Source: Brevibacillus laterosporus (GTDB taxonomy: Bacteria > Bacillota > Bacilli > Brevibacillales > Brevibacillaceae). From it: 64,000 nucleotides of DNA. Shown here piece by piece: positions 10,904 to 20,335 of the stretch. The stretch is from positions 1-64,000 of the forward strand of contig NZ_JAUKFY010000022.1 of assembly GCF_030489605.1 (NCBI RefSeq), written 5' to 3'. Numbering within the stretch: the first letter of the stretch is position 1; each line of letters begins with the position of its first letter. The notes under the pieces are model-generated. The model saw nothing but the letters and a program-made list of their open reading frames with translations, did not search any database and was not told the origin of the DNA. Position numbers and translations under genes: made by a program.

Positions 10904-13260
10904 TACTTTCTAGCTATCTTATCTTCCTGTAGAGTTAAGAGTAGTGCAGGACTTACAAAAAAAATGATCGACGTGCCCGCTGTCACAATACCTGAATCAT
11001 TTAAAAAAAGACCAGCCAACGAACCTGCCATGATCCCGCTAAAGCCCATAACCAAGGCAGGATAGCTGGCATACAATCTACGCATATACTGCTGCGGATA
11101 AAAGCTGATGACACTGACAATAAACAGGGATAGAAAAAATACCTTACTCCATAAAGAAACACGGATTAGGCGAAGATTCATTTCCAGCTTCCGCTGAATA
11201 ATCTGACCCACTTCTATCCAGTTACCCGTTACAATGTCATGAGCAACTTTACCTACATGAGTCATTGGTTGCATCGAAAACAGATGAATAATAAGTAAAC
11301 TCGCAATACCAACGAATAAGCTTCCTCCTACCAAGAGGAGGCTTATTTTGCGTAGACGGATTTGATAAAATCGAAACAACGTAACCACAAACGCAAGTCC
11401 AGTTGCCAAAAATCCCCCTGCATTCGTACCATATTGAGGAGAAGCCAGATACCATAGAATGATACCCATACATACAATAATCAAAATCAGACCCACTAGA
11501 GACAGATTCGTCTGTTCATCTTTTATTTGCTTTCTTTTCCGCCCTTGTTCCCATTGATAAAATGCAGCAAAAAAAAGCAGGCTGGCTCCAATTAATACCC
11601 CCTCATATTCGTTACCTATTCCATAAAAGCGCGCCCCAATGACCGGGTCATACCCGAGGAAAGAACGCTTCATCAAGTGAGCGCCCGTAAATCCATCTAC
11701 TAATAAGCCGATTGTCGTACAAACTCCTATCAGAAAAAAACCAGTTGCTAGCGGGAGGCGGGATAACCAGTAGGCCATTACCCCAGCTACTATCCCTAAC
11801 AGCGAAATTGTAGCAAGAACCGGTAAAGAGATATCCACGAGAGGCTCTAGCAAAAGCAAAAACGGGACTAATAGCAATGCAGTAAGCAATAGCCTTACAA
11901 ATTTACGCACAGACAATGAAACTGGCCTAGATTGATACTGATATCGATACCATAATAAAAGCCCCAACAATAAGCCGGCCAACTGAAGGATGACAAAGCT
12001 ATAAATAATGCTTGGTCTGTTCGCATATATACGATGAATGCGGTCTATTTTTTGGAAAAAGGAAGAAATTCTCCAATCCGACTGATTGTCTTTCACCTGA
12101 CTTACTTCAGTCGTGGAAACAAATGGGATTGGTTGATTCGTTGCAGGATGAATCACATGCCCAATTACATGTTCGGGTAAAGGCAGATGAATCCAATGAT
12201 AAACAGTTGGTAATAGATCCAATCCGCTCACGAGTCCTGGCTGACGTGTGGTTATGGACGTTAACTCGCCTGTTTTTGCTCCTGAATATGTCCACATGAG
12301 AAATGGCGTCAATATGCCCTTTTCTTTGATGGCAATTGGATTAGCATCTGCAGATAGCAACAGAAACATTTGGCCTGGTTGCAGTTTAGCAATTATTTGA
12401 CCTGCTATCTTTGCTAAATCACCAATAATTTGATGGTACATCTGTTTAAAATGCGAGGGTGACATTTCAGGCATTTGTTTGTATAATCTTGCCAAATCCC
12501 CATATTGCCAAATGATTAGGCTTGAGCTTTTATCCTCTGCAATCTGTTGTAAAACAACATCTTTCTTTGTACGCAGACCATAAGGATAACGCAAGTCCTT
12601 TTCCAATATCATATCGGGCGATACCATTCCCTTTCTGATCTCTCCGGTTGAAGTAACCCCCAGTAACGAGGCATGCCGTTGCTTCTTTTCTCCGTAATCA
12701 GCATTTCCATAAAAAGCTACCGTACCGTCTACACGTTCAATGCCATCTCCCATTAATCCAATTCGGGCTGTATACGGCTTGTTTTCATTATCTCTTTGCA
12801 AACGAAAAATACCGGGGTATAAGAGCGTACTTTTTTTGTTAATCGTATGCGGATTCGTCAGGCGGCTCATTCGTTGTTCTGCTGTTTCATTATTGCTTGT
12901 GGATTCATTAGCCTGGTACAATGTTTCGCTGGCTTCTGTATATTGAGCCTGTCCTCCGCTACCCATCAATAGATAGCCATTCGCGGCCGTTCTTGGTCCG
13001 GCAGTCCGCATCGTTAATGCTGCATAGCCCGCCTTATGCATATGACCAGCAAAAGGCTGACGGTACCGCAGCTCTTGAAGATCATTGAAAGAAAACATAT
13101 CCACAGCGAGTATAATTACTTGTCGATTCTTTATAGAAATAAATGGTGTGGTTAGTAGCGGAGATGTTGTAGACGCAGAGGCGGCAAATGCCGCTTTATG
13201 AAAACTGATCTCAAGAATGACAACCAATACAAGCATCCACCGAAGCAACTGTATTTTCAT
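10900..13260 (-). CDS. Membrane protein with N-terminal alkaline-phosphatase-like domain
   Basis: The 786-residue protein starts at MKIQLLRW, where ACAGGAGGAAT lies upstream; the longer ORF lacks a ribosome site. A signal peptide (1-25) is followed by an extracellular domain with the segments VIILAVDMFSFNDLQEL and AANGYLLMGSGG that resemble the alkaline phosphatase/sulfatase fold, but metal ligands are not all evident. From about residue 415 there are roughly ten transmembrane helices. The overall shape suggests a membrane-bound phosphotransferase or hydrolase acting on the envelope. The exact role is not known. It sits between ydiF-like and tsaD genes. Confidence 0.65.
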   Translation of the reverse strand: MKIQLLRWMLVLVVILEISFHKAAFAASASTTSPLLTTPFISIKNRQVIILAVDMFSFNDLQELRYRQPFAGHMHKAGYAALTMRTAGPRTAANGYLLMGSGGQAQYTEASETLYQANESTSNNETAEQRMSRLTNPHTINKKSTLLYPGIFRLQRDNENKPYTARIGLMGDGIERVDGTVAFYGNADYGEKKQRHASLLGVTSTGEIRKGMVSPDMILEKDLRYPYGLRTKKDVVLQQIAEDKSSSLIIWQYGDLARLYKQMPEMSPSHFKQMYHQIIGDLAKIAGQIIAKLQPGQMFLLLSADANPIAIKEKGILTPFLMWTYSGAKTGELTSITTRQPGLVSGLDLLPTVYHWIHLPLPEHVIGHVIHPATNQPIPFVSTTEVSQVKDNQSDWRISSFFQKIDRIHRIYANRPSIIYSFVILQLAGLLLGLLLWYRYQYQSRPVSLSVRKFVRLLLTALLLVPFLLLLEPLVDISLPVLATISLLGIVAGVMAYWLSRLPLATGFFLIGVCTTIGLLVDGFTGAHLMKRSFLGYDPVIGARFYGIGNEYEGVLIGASLLFFAAFYQWEQGRKRKQIKDEQTNLSLVGLILIIVCMGIILWYLASPQYGTNAGGFLATGLAFVVTLFRFYQIRLRKISLLLVGGSLFVGIASLLIIHLFSMQPMTHVGKVAHDIVTGNWIEVGQIIQRKLEMNLRLIRVSLWSKVFFLSLFIVSVISFYPQQYMRRLYASYPALVMGFSGIMAGSLAGLFLNDSGIVTAGTSIIFFVSPALLLTLQEDKIARKY

Positions 13261-13336
13261 AAAGGTATTCCTCCTGTTAATAACAAGAAGCTGAATGATT
13301 ATGCCGAATAATGTTATATGCATTTTTTCAACAGAT

Positions 13337-13476
13337 TTATCCACAGTTAAAATAGCCTTTTCAACAGAAAAAAAACCATAAATAAGAGTTTTATGGACTA
13401 AACATCATCGTTATCCACATTATCCACAAAGATACTAACAGATTTATTACATTTGTTAAGAAATGATTGTGGATAT
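13337..13476. promoter_or_regulatory. Cluster of DnaA boxes
   Basis: Three exact TTATCCACA boxes lie at 13337-13345, 13411-13419 and 13420-13428; the latter two are adjacent. A fourth, in the reverse orientation (TGTGGATAT, one mismatch), is at 13468-13476. All are in the noncoding gap between tsaD and the membrane protein gene. Chance density of exact 9-mers is far lower. By memory, B. subtilis also has a DnaA-box cluster in its gcp-ydiF gap. The rest of 13261-13590 shows no gene. Confidence 0.8.
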
Positions 13477-13564
13477 TGTTTATAAGTTGATTTGCAACTC
13501 ATCGACAATCCTTAGTAGCTTTCCCATCTCTCCTAGACAAATTCCTTTTATGGGGGTCATTGGA

Positions 13565-13602
13565 ACAAAAAAACCCTTTTTAGCTTTATACTAAAAAGGG
13601 TT
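13565..13602 (-). terminator. Terminator overlapping the tsaD stop codon
   Basis: Arms AACCCTTTTTAG and CTAAAAAGGGTT make a perfect 12-bp stem; a T tract (TTTTTTTG) follows on the minus strand. The upstream arm is the last four codons of tsaD (Asn-Pro-Phe-stop), so coding and termination signal are superimposed. Confidence 0.9.
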
Positions 13603-14676
13603 GGTCAATTCTAATCCAGGAACACCATTTAAATTAAGATCGGCAAATTTCCCCTGTTGGTATGAGACAAATCCAGCCGCCGCGATCATTGCAGCATTAT
13701 CTGTGCAAAGAATAAGTGGCGGGATAGTTAGAGCCAGTCCTTCCTTTGCACACCGCTCACTTAATGCTGAACGTAATCCTTTATTTGCTGCTACGCCGCC
13801 CGCTAATAATATTTGTTTAGCCTGATACTCTCTTGCGGCTCGAATCGTCTTTTCTACTAAAACCTCAACTACTGAAGTTTGGAAGCTTGCTGCCAGATTG
13901 GCCGCAGGAATTTCTTCTCCTCGCTGTTTTGCATTGTGAAGCGTATTTAATACAGCCGATTTCAAGCCGCTGAAGCTAAAATCATACGAATCCTTCTCTA
14001 GCCAAGCTCTTGGCAGGCTAATACTTGCTTCCCCTTCATGAGCTAGCCGATCAATATGCGGTCCGCCTGGGTAAGGCAATTCCAATGAACGGGCAACCTT
14101 GTCATAAGCCTCTCCGGCCGCATCATCACGGGTTTCACCTAAAATCTCAAAATGCCCATGCTCTTTCATATAGATTAACTCTGTATGTCCACCAGAAACA
14201 ACTAGACTGATCAGCGGAAATTGCATTTCCTCCACCAAACGATTTGCATAAATATGCCCTGCAATATGATGAACTCCTATAAGTGGAATTCCTTTTGCAA
14301 AGGAAATAGCTTTCGCAGCTGCTACGCCGACTAGAAGAGCCCCGACTAATCCCGGGCCATACGTCACTGCGATAGCAGAGATATCGTCCCAGCTTTTATT
14401 AGCAAGCTCTAGTGCCTCTTCTATGGTCACCGTAATATTTTCCACATGTCTGCGAGAAGCAACTTCAGGTACAACCCCCCCGAAGCGTTTGTGTATATCA
14501 GCTTGAGAAGCAATCACGTTGGATAAAATGGTTCTACCATTCTCAATAACGGCTGCCGATGTTTCATCACAGCTCGTTTCAATACCTAAAATACAGACTG
14601 GTCGATTCGATTGTAATTGTTGTTCATAGCGTTGTTGTACCCGCTTCATATAGCGAGATTGTCGATTACTCTTCAC
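13591..14676 (-). CDS. tsaD: tRNA N6-adenosine threonylcarbamoyltransferase TsaD
   Basis: The 361-residue protein transfers the threonylcarbamoyl group to A37 of ANN-decoding tRNAs. Residues 28-45 ([14 protein letters not shown]) and the metal-binding HHIAGH motif near residue 130 are the Gcp/TsaD hallmark, with SGGHTEL and SFSGLKSAV following. The N-terminal 25 residues before ILGIETS are longer than in some homologues; the start overlaps rimI by 11 nt, typical of translational coupling. It is the last gene of the tsaE-tsaB-rimI-tsaD operon. Confidence 0.96.
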   Translation of the reverse strand: MKSNRQSRYMKRVQQRYEQQLQSNRPVCILGIETSCDETSAAVIENGRTILSNVIASQADIHKRFGGVVPEVASRRHVENITVTIEEALELANKSWDDISAIAVTYGPGLVGALLVGVAAAKAISFAKGIPLIGVHHIAGHIYANRLVEEMQFPLISLVVSGGHTELIYMKEHGHFEILGETRDDAAGEAYDKVARSLELPYPGGPHIDRLAHEGEASISLPRAWLEKDSYDFSFSGLKSAVLNTLHNAKQRGEEIPAANLAASFQTSVVEVLVEKTIRAAREYQAKQILLAGGVAANKGLRSALSERCAKEGLALTIPPLILCTDNAAMIAAAGFVSYQQGKFADLNLNGVPGLELTNPF

Positions 14677-15136
14677 GTAAATTCACCCACATAATAATGG
14701 CATCTTCGTTATTATCGGAATAATATCGTTTTCGTCTTCCATGTTCTTCAAAACCTAATTTTGTGTATAAGTTCCGAGCTATTTCATTAGAAGGGCGCAC
14801 TTCCAAGGTCATTCTTTCGCCGCCCAGTACGATCGCAAGTGCCATCATCTGTTTCATGAGCTGTAATCCCACCCTCTGACCACGTACATCGGGATGAATA
14901 CAAATATTAGTGATATGAGCCTCATCAATAATCAGCCACATTCCACAATAGCCTACAACTTGTCCGTCTAGTATAGCTACTATATATTTTGCATTCGGAT
15001 TAATGGTTAATTCATTAATAAAGGCTTCTAATGGCCAGGGAGTTGGAAAACAAATACGCTCTAGCTCAGCAATCCTTTCTACATCATCTAATGTCATGTA
15101 ACGAAATTCTATCTGCTTTGATAGTGTCTCACTCAT
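14666..15136 (-). CDS. rimI: Ribosomal protein S18 N-acetyltransferase RimI
   Basis: The 156-residue GNAT-fold protein carries the acetyl-CoA loop [14 protein letters not shown] (residues about 88-101) and the [18 protein letters not shown] block, both typical of RimI. RimI acetylates the N-terminus of S18 in E. coli; in Firmicutes its target is less certain. It lies between tsaB and tsaD, the conserved arrangement in many Bacillales. A start at ATG 15136 has only a weak site, consistent with coupling to tsaB 9 nt upstream. Confidence 0.9.
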   Translation of the reverse strand: MSETLSKQIEFRYMTLDDVERIAELERICFPTPWPLEAFINELTINPNAKYIVAILDGQVVGYCGMWLIIDEAHITNICIHPDVRGQRVGLQLMKQMMALAIVLGGERMTLEVRPSNEIARNLYTKLGFEEHGRRKRYYSDNNEDAIIMWVNLREE

Positions 15137-15145
15137 GTAATATCC

Positions 15146-15859
15146 CTACTTTTCCTGTTTCGCTATCCATTTGGCTTCCGCTTCTGCCAATTGTAGATAC
15201 TCAGGTGCTAAGTCATGCGCAGGAATGCCTTTTCCTTCCTTCAACTGTTGAAGACCCTCCCATGCCAAGTGTGCTGCTCTTGGATGATTGAAGGCAGGGG
15301 TTGCAAACATTGCCTTTTCTCCCAGCACATCGTTAATAACGTCACGATGTTTGTCCAAATCTTCTCCTAAAAATAGCAAGGGCTCATCAGATGTTTCTTG
15401 TTGGAGCAGATCCAACCAATCTGTAAGCAATATAATTCGTTCAGGTAGCAAAGCGTCCAGCGTCTGACAATCCTTGCTTCGATACAGGCCTGTGTATACT
15501 TGACCTCTCCTTGCATCAAAGAGCGGGACAATTCCTCCTGTAAAAGAAAGAGCATTCATTCCTACTGCTTCTAGACTAGAGATACCAATCACAGGAATCC
15601 CAAGAGACCAGGCCATGCTTTTCGCCGTAGCTACTCCAATCCGAACTCCTGTGTAAGAACCAGGTCCCTTTGCTACAGCAATTCCCGTCAATTCTGCCGG
15701 GTCAATATTTAGTTCATCTAGCAGCGTGGATATCCCGTCCATTACTGTAACGGAATGATTTCTATTTAAATTACTTGTCCATTCTCCCCGTACTCGTGAA
15801 TCATCGACCACAGCGACGCTAAGCACGAGATTGGAGGTATCAATTGCCAGCACGCACAT
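15146..15859 (-). CDS. tsaB: t6A synthesis scaffold TsaB
   Basis: The 237-residue protein is the inactive Gcp paralogue that dimerises with TsaD. The N-terminus [15 protein letters not shown] and the GIAVAKGPGSYTGVRIGVA segment near residue 65 are diagnostic. The ATG at 15859 is chosen because GGAG lies 10 nt upstream; the TTG three codons earlier is too close to that site. It overlaps the tsaE stop by 20 nt. Confidence 0.94.
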   Translation of the reverse strand: MCVLAIDTSNLVLSVAVVDDSRVRGEWTSNLNRNHSVTVMDGISTLLDELNIDPAELTGIAVAKGPGSYTGVRIGVATAKSMAWSLGIPVIGISSLEAVGMNALSFTGGIVPLFDARRGQVYTGLYRSKDCQTLDALLPERIILLTDWLDLLQQETSDEPLLFLGEDLDKHRDVINDVLGEKAMFATPAFNHPRAAHLAWEGLQQLKEGKGIPAHDLAPEYLQLAEAEAKWIAKQEK

Positions 15860-16310
15860 GTTGATCAATCTCCTTACCTACCTGTTCACTTCGTTTTCCT
15901 ACTACCTCAAGTCGGCATAGGCGAACATTCTCTCCTTGTTGAAGCAAATGAATCGTCATTCGATCCTCCGGTACATGATCTGGGATTAAAGAGGCCCATT
16001 CTACAACACAAACACCTTCACCGTAAAAATACTCATCAAGCCCTAAATCATCCACCTGATCAGCGACACGGTATACATCCATATGATAAAGCGGCATACG
16101 TCCAGCATACTCTTTTATAATCGTAAAGGTTGGACTATTGACCACACGTTTTACTCCGAGTCCCCGTGCCAGTCCTTGTGTAAACGTAGTTTTACCAGCT
16201 CCCAAATCCCCTTCCAACGCCAAGAAATCCCCTGGCATCAAAAGCTGTGCTAGTTTTTCTGCGAATTCCTGGGTCGCTTGCTGACTAGTAAATTCAAATT
16301 CATACGTCAT
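15840..16310 (-). CDS. tsaE: t6A synthesis ATPase TsaE
   Basis: The 156-residue P-loop ATPase has Walker [11 protein letters not shown] (residues about 34-43), the [12 protein letters not shown] motif and a VCVVEWAS block near residue 105. TsaE cycles the TsaB-TsaD complex during t6A formation. First gene of the tsaE-tsaB-rimI-tsaD operon; its 3' end overlaps tsaB, which suggests co-translation. Confidence 0.95.
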   Translation of the reverse strand: MTYEFEFTSQQATQEFAEKLAQLLMPGDFLALEGDLGAGKTTFTQGLARGLGVKRVVNSPTFTIIKEYAGRMPLYHMDVYRVADQVDDLGLDEYFYGEGVCVVEWASLIPDHVPEDRMTIHLLQQGENVRLCRLEVVGKRSEQVGKEIDQHVRAGN

Positions 16311-16375
16311 TGCCTTGCCATTCCTCCATTCTTTTTATTATAGCCCTGTCGAAAATGGCATGTAAAGGCGGGTTC

Positions 16376-16840
16376 CTATCCCTGTGACAAGGGCTCGATA
16401 CGCAATTTCCCTCGACACCTGCCACACACATAGCGGGCTGGGTTAATCCTTTTCTTTCTTTTATACGAAAATCCACAGTCCGTGCAGATTAGTTGGTAGC
16501 GATATGGCAGCACGATTTTTTGTTTGCTAAGTCTGGAGCAGTATCTTGCTCCACCTACCTGCTGTAATAATTGAATAAAATCTTGATCGCGATGTCGATA
16601 GCCCTTTCCCTCCAGATGAAGGTGATAATGGCATAGCTCATGCTTAATGATACCAATCAATTCTTCCTTACCATGTTCTTGAAGATGAAGGGGATTAAAC
16701 TCAAGATCATGCGAACGCAATAAATATCTGCCGCCAGTCGTGCGCAAACGTGAGTTAAAACGAGCATTATGACGAAACGGTTTGGCAAAATCACGTACCG
16801 ATATCTCTTCCACTAGTTTTTGCAATTCCTTATCGTTCAC
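16376..16840 (-). CDS. SprT-like zinc metalloprotein (YdcK)
   Basis: The 154-residue protein carries the zinc-binding HELCHYHLH motif (residues about 64-72) and a C-terminal Cys2-Cys2 segment (CTDCGFSYKRKKR then CGRC) that matches the SprT zinc ribbon. The family includes DNA-protein crosslink proteases; the bacterial role is not settled. It starts at a GTG with GGGGGAG 6 nt upstream. In B. subtilis its homologue ydcK neighbours tex and cmpA, as here. Confidence 0.88.
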   Translation of the reverse strand: MNDKELQKLVEEISVRDFAKPFRHNARFNSRLRTTGGRYLLRSHDLEFNPLHLQEHGKEELIGIIKHELCHYHLHLEGKGYRHRDQDFIQLLQQVGGARYCSRLSKQKIVLPYRYQLICTDCGFSYKRKKRINPARYVCGRCRGKLRIEPLSQG

Positions 16841-16891
16841 ACACGTCTCCCCCTAAGTCTTTTCCGACTGTACTTACTATAACAAAATCTC

Positions 16892-16921
16892 TTGAATTCT
16901 GCTTGAAGGATACGCTACACT
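16892..16921 (+). promoter_or_regulatory. Sigma-A-like promoter of the 111-residue gene
   Basis: TTGAAT (16892-16897), 18 nt, TACACT (16916-16921), about 40 nt before the ATG. Confidence 0.5.
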
Positions 16922-16961
16922 TGTGCATGAACTCAAGTCAATTTAACAGATGGAGGCTTTC

Positions 16962-17297
16962 ATGCGCTACCTACTTTTGCAAAAGAAGAGCGAGCTTTTT
17001 TTTGTACAAATGCCGTCATCACATATGTATCAGCTTTTAGCCCTGCTTAAACGGCTACAAAAAGAACATAACAAATTAACTGCAGTCACTAGACCCGAAT
17101 TACCGCATATGCTATGCGAATGCAGTGATCTTGAACTTCTGTCACAAGAACTAAAGATTGTAGATGGTCTTTCCTATCTGAATGAATTAGAGTCCAGCTT
17201 TTCCTGCTTAAATGAAACAGAGTACCCACTCCGTTCCTTATTAACCGAAATTCGCGCTCTGCAAGCACAATTAGAAGGTTTAGCAGAAGAGGAATAG
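16962..17297 (+). CDS. Hypothetical protein, Leu-rich helical
   Basis: The 111-residue protein has an ATG start with GGAGG 5 nt upstream. No signal or membrane segment is evident. It is rich in Leu, Glu and Gln and probably mostly helical, with three Cys (about residues 48, 50, 83). No family is recognised. It lies on the opposite strand to sprT and ahead of cmpA; the 109-nt gap and a separate sporulation-like promoter suggest it is not co-transcribed with cmpA. Confidence 0.6.
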   Translation: MRYLLLQKKSELFFVQMPSSHMYQLLALLKRLQKEHNKLTAVTRPELPHMLCECSDLELLSQELKIVDGLSYLNELESSFSCLNETEYPLRSLLTEIRALQAQLEGLAEEE

Positions 17298-17368
17298 AAT
17301 CTTATCCGGTCCCAGACATAGAATTAGGTTATGACTTACACAGACAGGTACCTCCACCTTTCTTCCTG

Positions 17369-17376
17369 CATACAAT
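17369..17376 (+). promoter_or_regulatory. Possible sigma-E -10 element for cmpA
   Basis: CATACAAT matches the sigma-E -10 consensus, about 30 nt before the cmpA ATG. The -35 region (17348-17355) is not convincing, so this is tentative. Confidence 0.3.
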
Positions 17377-17406
17377 GCCAGTAAGAAAGCGCAGGAGGTA
17401 TTTTTT

Positions 17407-17532
17407 ATGCCACAATGGATGCGTAAACAGCTACAACGCGCCTTCTTTGGGAAGGATGTAAGACAAATTCGATTGCTAAACAGCTGTTGGTTTCTATATT
17501 TAGAAAAGCAAAGTAGCCGCCCTGAGGAATAG
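17407..17532 (+). CDS. cmpA: Cortex morphogenetic protein CmpA
   Basis: A 41-residue ORF (MPQWMRKQLQRAFFGKD..., ending SSRPEE) with AGGAGGT 6 nt upstream. The N-terminal MPxWxxKQxQRAFFGKDxRQIRLLNxCWF pattern matches B. subtilis CmpA, a small spore protein that works with ClpXP to degrade improperly made SpoIVA coat. Its position between the sprT-like gene and tex fits the B. subtilis cmpA locus. The 3' end overlaps a terminator hairpin. Confidence 0.85.
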   Translation: MPQWMRKQLQRAFFGKDVRQIRLLNSCWFLYLEKQSSRPEE

Positions 17533-17543
17533 GACGGCTTTTT
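17515..17543 (+). terminator. Terminator overlapping the cmpA stop codon
   Basis: Arms AGCCGcCC and GGaCGGCT (one mismatch) flank the stop codon; TTTTTG follows. Confidence 0.7.
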
Positions 17544-17606
17544 GTCCGTTTAGAGACATGAACTAGTTGAAAAACCTTCTCTTTTTACAAAACCATGTTT
17601 AGCAGG

Positions 17607-19766
17607 CTATTCTTCTGGAGAAATCATGGTCATACCAACCCGCTGACGTTTCTCATCAATATCCATTACCCAGACATCAACGATATCTCCAACTGCTACA
17701 ACATCAAGAGGATGTTTTACGAATCCCTTTTTTAATTGAGAAATATGGATAAGCCCATCATTTTTTAGCCCGATATCAACAAATGCACCAAAATCAACCA
17801 CGTTGCGAATCGTACCTTGCATCTTCATACCCTTGCTCAGGTCTGTTATTTTCAAAACATCTTTACTTAACAGCGGCTTAGGAAGCTCATCACGCGGATC
17901 GCGTCCCGGGCGCAAAAGGCTGTCTACAATATCTTTTAGTGTTGGTTCACCAATCTCAAGCACTGCTGCCATTTGCGGCACTGAAATATTCATGACCTGC
18001 TTCTTACAAGCCTCACTGCCAATTTCCTCAGGCTGGATTTGTAAATGTTTTAACAGCTTGTACGTAACCTCATATGACTCTGGATGAATAGGAGTACGAT
18101 CAAGAGAATTCTCTCCGTCCATCACACGCAAGAAGCCGATGCATTGCTCATAGGTTTTAGCACCCAACCGAGGTACCTTTTTTAATTGGGATCGGTTTGT
18201 AAATTTCCCATTCTCTTCACGAAGCTTCACAATATTGGATGCTACTTGCTTGTTTACACCGGATACATATTGAAGCAAAGAAGCAGAAGCCGTGTTCACA
18301 TCCACTCCGACGTGGTTAACTGCTGACGATACCACAAATTCTAGACTTTCCGCTAAACGAGTTTGCGATACATCATGCTGATACTGTCCAACACCCACTG
18401 ATTTTGGATCGATTTTTACTAATTCAGCCAGCGGATCTTGTAAACGGCGAGCGATAGAAATAGCACTTCTTTCTGCTACGTCCAAATCAGGAAATTCTTC
18501 CTTCGCTAACGCTGACGCCGAATACACAGAAGCTCCTGCTTCATTCACAATAATATAGGAGACATCACGCTTTACTTCTTTTAATACATCAGCGATAAAC
18601 TGCTCAGTCTCCCTTGAAGCTGTACCATTCCCGATTGCAACTACATCTACTTGATATTCATCAATAATTTGTTTCACGGTTTCACTAGCTTCTTTGACTT
18701 TGCTTACTGGCGGCGTTGGATAAATCACATTGATGTAAAGCTTTTTACCCGTATCATCCACAACGGCAAGCTTACAGCCAGTACGAAAGGCCGGGTCGAC
18801 ACCCAATACCACTTTTCCTTTAAACGGAGGCTGAAGCAGCAAATTGCGTAAATTCTCAGCAAAGATGTGAATCGCTCTCTCCTCAGCTACCTCTGTCAAT
18901 TCATTCCTTACCTCACGTTCAATAGAAGGAGCAATTAAACGCTTGTAGCTATCCTCTATCGCTTGCTTGATTACATCCTCAACGACCGTCTTCTGAGCTA
19001 GTATTTTTCTTTGTAGAAACGCAATTATATCTTCGACAGGCGCTTCTAACGAAACCTTTAAAATCCCTTCCTTTTCACCGCGATTTATGGCCAGAACGCG
19101 ATGAGGAACGACTTTTTTGACGGGCTCGGAGTAACTATAATACATTTCATAAACATTTTTTCCGTCTTCTTCTTTTTCCTTTTGCTCCGTGAGCAGGATA
19201 GCTTTCATGAAAGTTTTTTCACGAATCCATTTCCGATACTCTGCGTCATCGGAGATTTGCTCAGCAATAATATCCATTGCCCCCTGCAAGGCATCTTCTG
19301 CTGTTTCAACACCTTTTTCAGCGTCTATATAACAACTAGCTTCTGAGAAAGGATCACCTGTCTGCGGCAAGGACAGTATATAGGCGGCAAGAGGCTCTAA
19401 TCCTTTTTCTTTGGCGATCGTTGCACGTGTACGGCGCTTTTGCTTATATGGACGATAAAGATCCTCCACCTCCTGAAGCTTGGTGGCCTTGTGAATTGCG
19501 ATTGATAATTCTTCTGTTAGCTTTCCTTGCTCCTCAATTAAACGAAGAACCTCTTCTTTTCTGACAACTAAATTTCGTAAGTAACGCACACGTTCTTCAA
19601 TAGTCCGTATTTGTGTCTCGTCTAATTGACCAGTCATTTCTTTCCGATAGCGAGAAATAAATGGAACGGTATTTCCTTCATCAAGCAAGGTTATTGTTTG
19701 TACGACCTGCTGAACACCTACACCTAATTCTCGTGCAAGGGTGGCAGCCATTTGTTTAACATCCAT
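17607..19766 (-). CDS. tex: Tex-family RNA-binding transcription accessory protein
   Basis: The 719-residue protein shows the full Tex architecture: an N-terminal helical segment (1-200), a YqgF/RNase H-like fold (about 325-450, VVLGVDPAFRTGCKLAV), a helix-hairpin-helix region (about 490-570) and a C-terminal S1 domain (about 645-715, GTIRNVVDFGAFVDIG). Tex is conserved and binds RNA, but its exact role is unsettled. Start ATG with GGGAGGA upstream. A good sigma-A promoter lies before it. Confidence 0.95.
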   Translation of the reverse strand: MDVKQMAATLARELGVGVQQVVQTITLLDEGNTVPFISRYRKEMTGQLDETQIRTIEERVRYLRNLVVRKEEVLRLIEEQGKLTEELSIAIHKATKLQEVEDLYRPYKQKRRTRATIAKEKGLEPLAAYILSLPQTGDPFSEASCYIDAEKGVETAEDALQGAMDIIAEQISDDAEYRKWIREKTFMKAILLTEQKEKEEDGKNVYEMYYSYSEPVKKVVPHRVLAINRGEKEGILKVSLEAPVEDIIAFLQRKILAQKTVVEDVIKQAIEDSYKRLIAPSIEREVRNELTEVAEERAIHIFAENLRNLLLQPPFKGKVVLGVDPAFRTGCKLAVVDDTGKKLYINVIYPTPPVSKVKEASETVKQIIDEYQVDVVAIGNGTASRETEQFIADVLKEVKRDVSYIIVNEAGASVYSASALAKEEFPDLDVAERSAISIARRLQDPLAELVKIDPKSVGVGQYQHDVSQTRLAESLEFVVSSAVNHVGVDVNTASASLLQYVSGVNKQVASNIVKLREENGKFTNRSQLKKVPRLGAKTYEQCIGFLRVMDGENSLDRTPIHPESYEVTYKLLKHLQIQPEEIGSEACKKQVMNISVPQMAAVLEIGEPTLKDIVDSLLRPGRDPRDELPKPLLSKDVLKITDLSKGMKMQGTIRNVVDFGAFVDIGLKNDGLIHISQLKKGFVKHPLDVVAVGDIVDVWVMDIDEKRQRVGMTMISPEE

Positions 19767-19821
19767 GTACCTATCCTCCCAAGGTTTACAGAAGTTCTCA
19801 ATCTTTTTACGTCTAACTAGT

Positions 19822-19850
19822 ATGATAGCCCCCTGAGGTTTCGTTTACAA
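19822..19850 (-). promoter_or_regulatory. Sigma-A promoter of tex
   Basis: Minus strand TTGTAA (19845-19850), 17 nt, TATCAT (19822-19827), about 50 nt before the tex ATG. Confidence 0.65.
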
Positions 19851-19930
19851 GTTTACCTAGGGATAGGACAGGGTTTTCCCTAGGCTCTACGTTGTAAAGA
19901 GACCTCCAGATCTGAAATCAACTGTTGATG

Positions 19931-19972
19931 AAAAAAGGACCCTTCGCTCTTAAACGCGAAAGATCCTTTTTT
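19931..19972 (-). terminator. Terminator of the alr-ndoAI-ndoA operon
   Basis: Arms AAAAAAGGATCTTTCGC and GCGAAGGGTCCTTTTTT form a long imperfect hairpin ending in a T tract, just past the ndoA stop. Confidence 0.85.
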
Positions 19973-19981
19973 CATCCGTTA

Positions 19982-20332
19982 TTAAAAATCTATTAATCCG
20001 AGGCTGATCTGAAGTGATTCATTCACTCTTTCCATCATCTCATCGTCCAGATGAGTGATTTTATCAGTCAACCTTTGCTTATCAATGGTTCTTATTTGTT
20101 CCAATAAGATGACAGAGTCACGATCAAACCCATATGTTTTTGCATCGATTTCCACATGCGTAGGCAGCTTTGCCTTTTGAATCTGAGCAGTGATCGCAGC
20201 GACGATAACCGTCGGACTAAATCGATTTCCAATATCGTTTTGTATAACTAATACCGGTCTAACTCCACCTTGCTCGGAGCCAACCACAGGGGAAAGGTCC
20301 GCGAAAAATACATCGCCACGTTTAACATTCAC
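19982..20332 (-). CDS. ndoA: mRNA interferase toxin NdoA/EndoA (MazF family)
   Basis: The 116-residue endoribonuclease matches B. subtilis NdoA (YdcE). The N-terminal [25 protein letters not shown] segment carries the catalytic and dimer-interface residues (including Arg-Pro-Val), and [19 protein letters not shown] follows. MazF toxins cut mRNA at UACAU-type sites in Firmicutes. It starts at GTG 20332, 3 nt after the antitoxin stop, so the pair is coupled. Confidence 0.96.
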   Translation of the reverse strand: MNVKRGDVFFADLSPVVGSEQGGVRPVLVIQNDIGNRFSPTVIVAAITAQIQKAKLPTHVEIDAKTYGFDRDSVILLEQIRTIDKQRLTDKITHLDDEMMERVNESLQISLGLIDF

Positions 20333-20335
20333 TTA

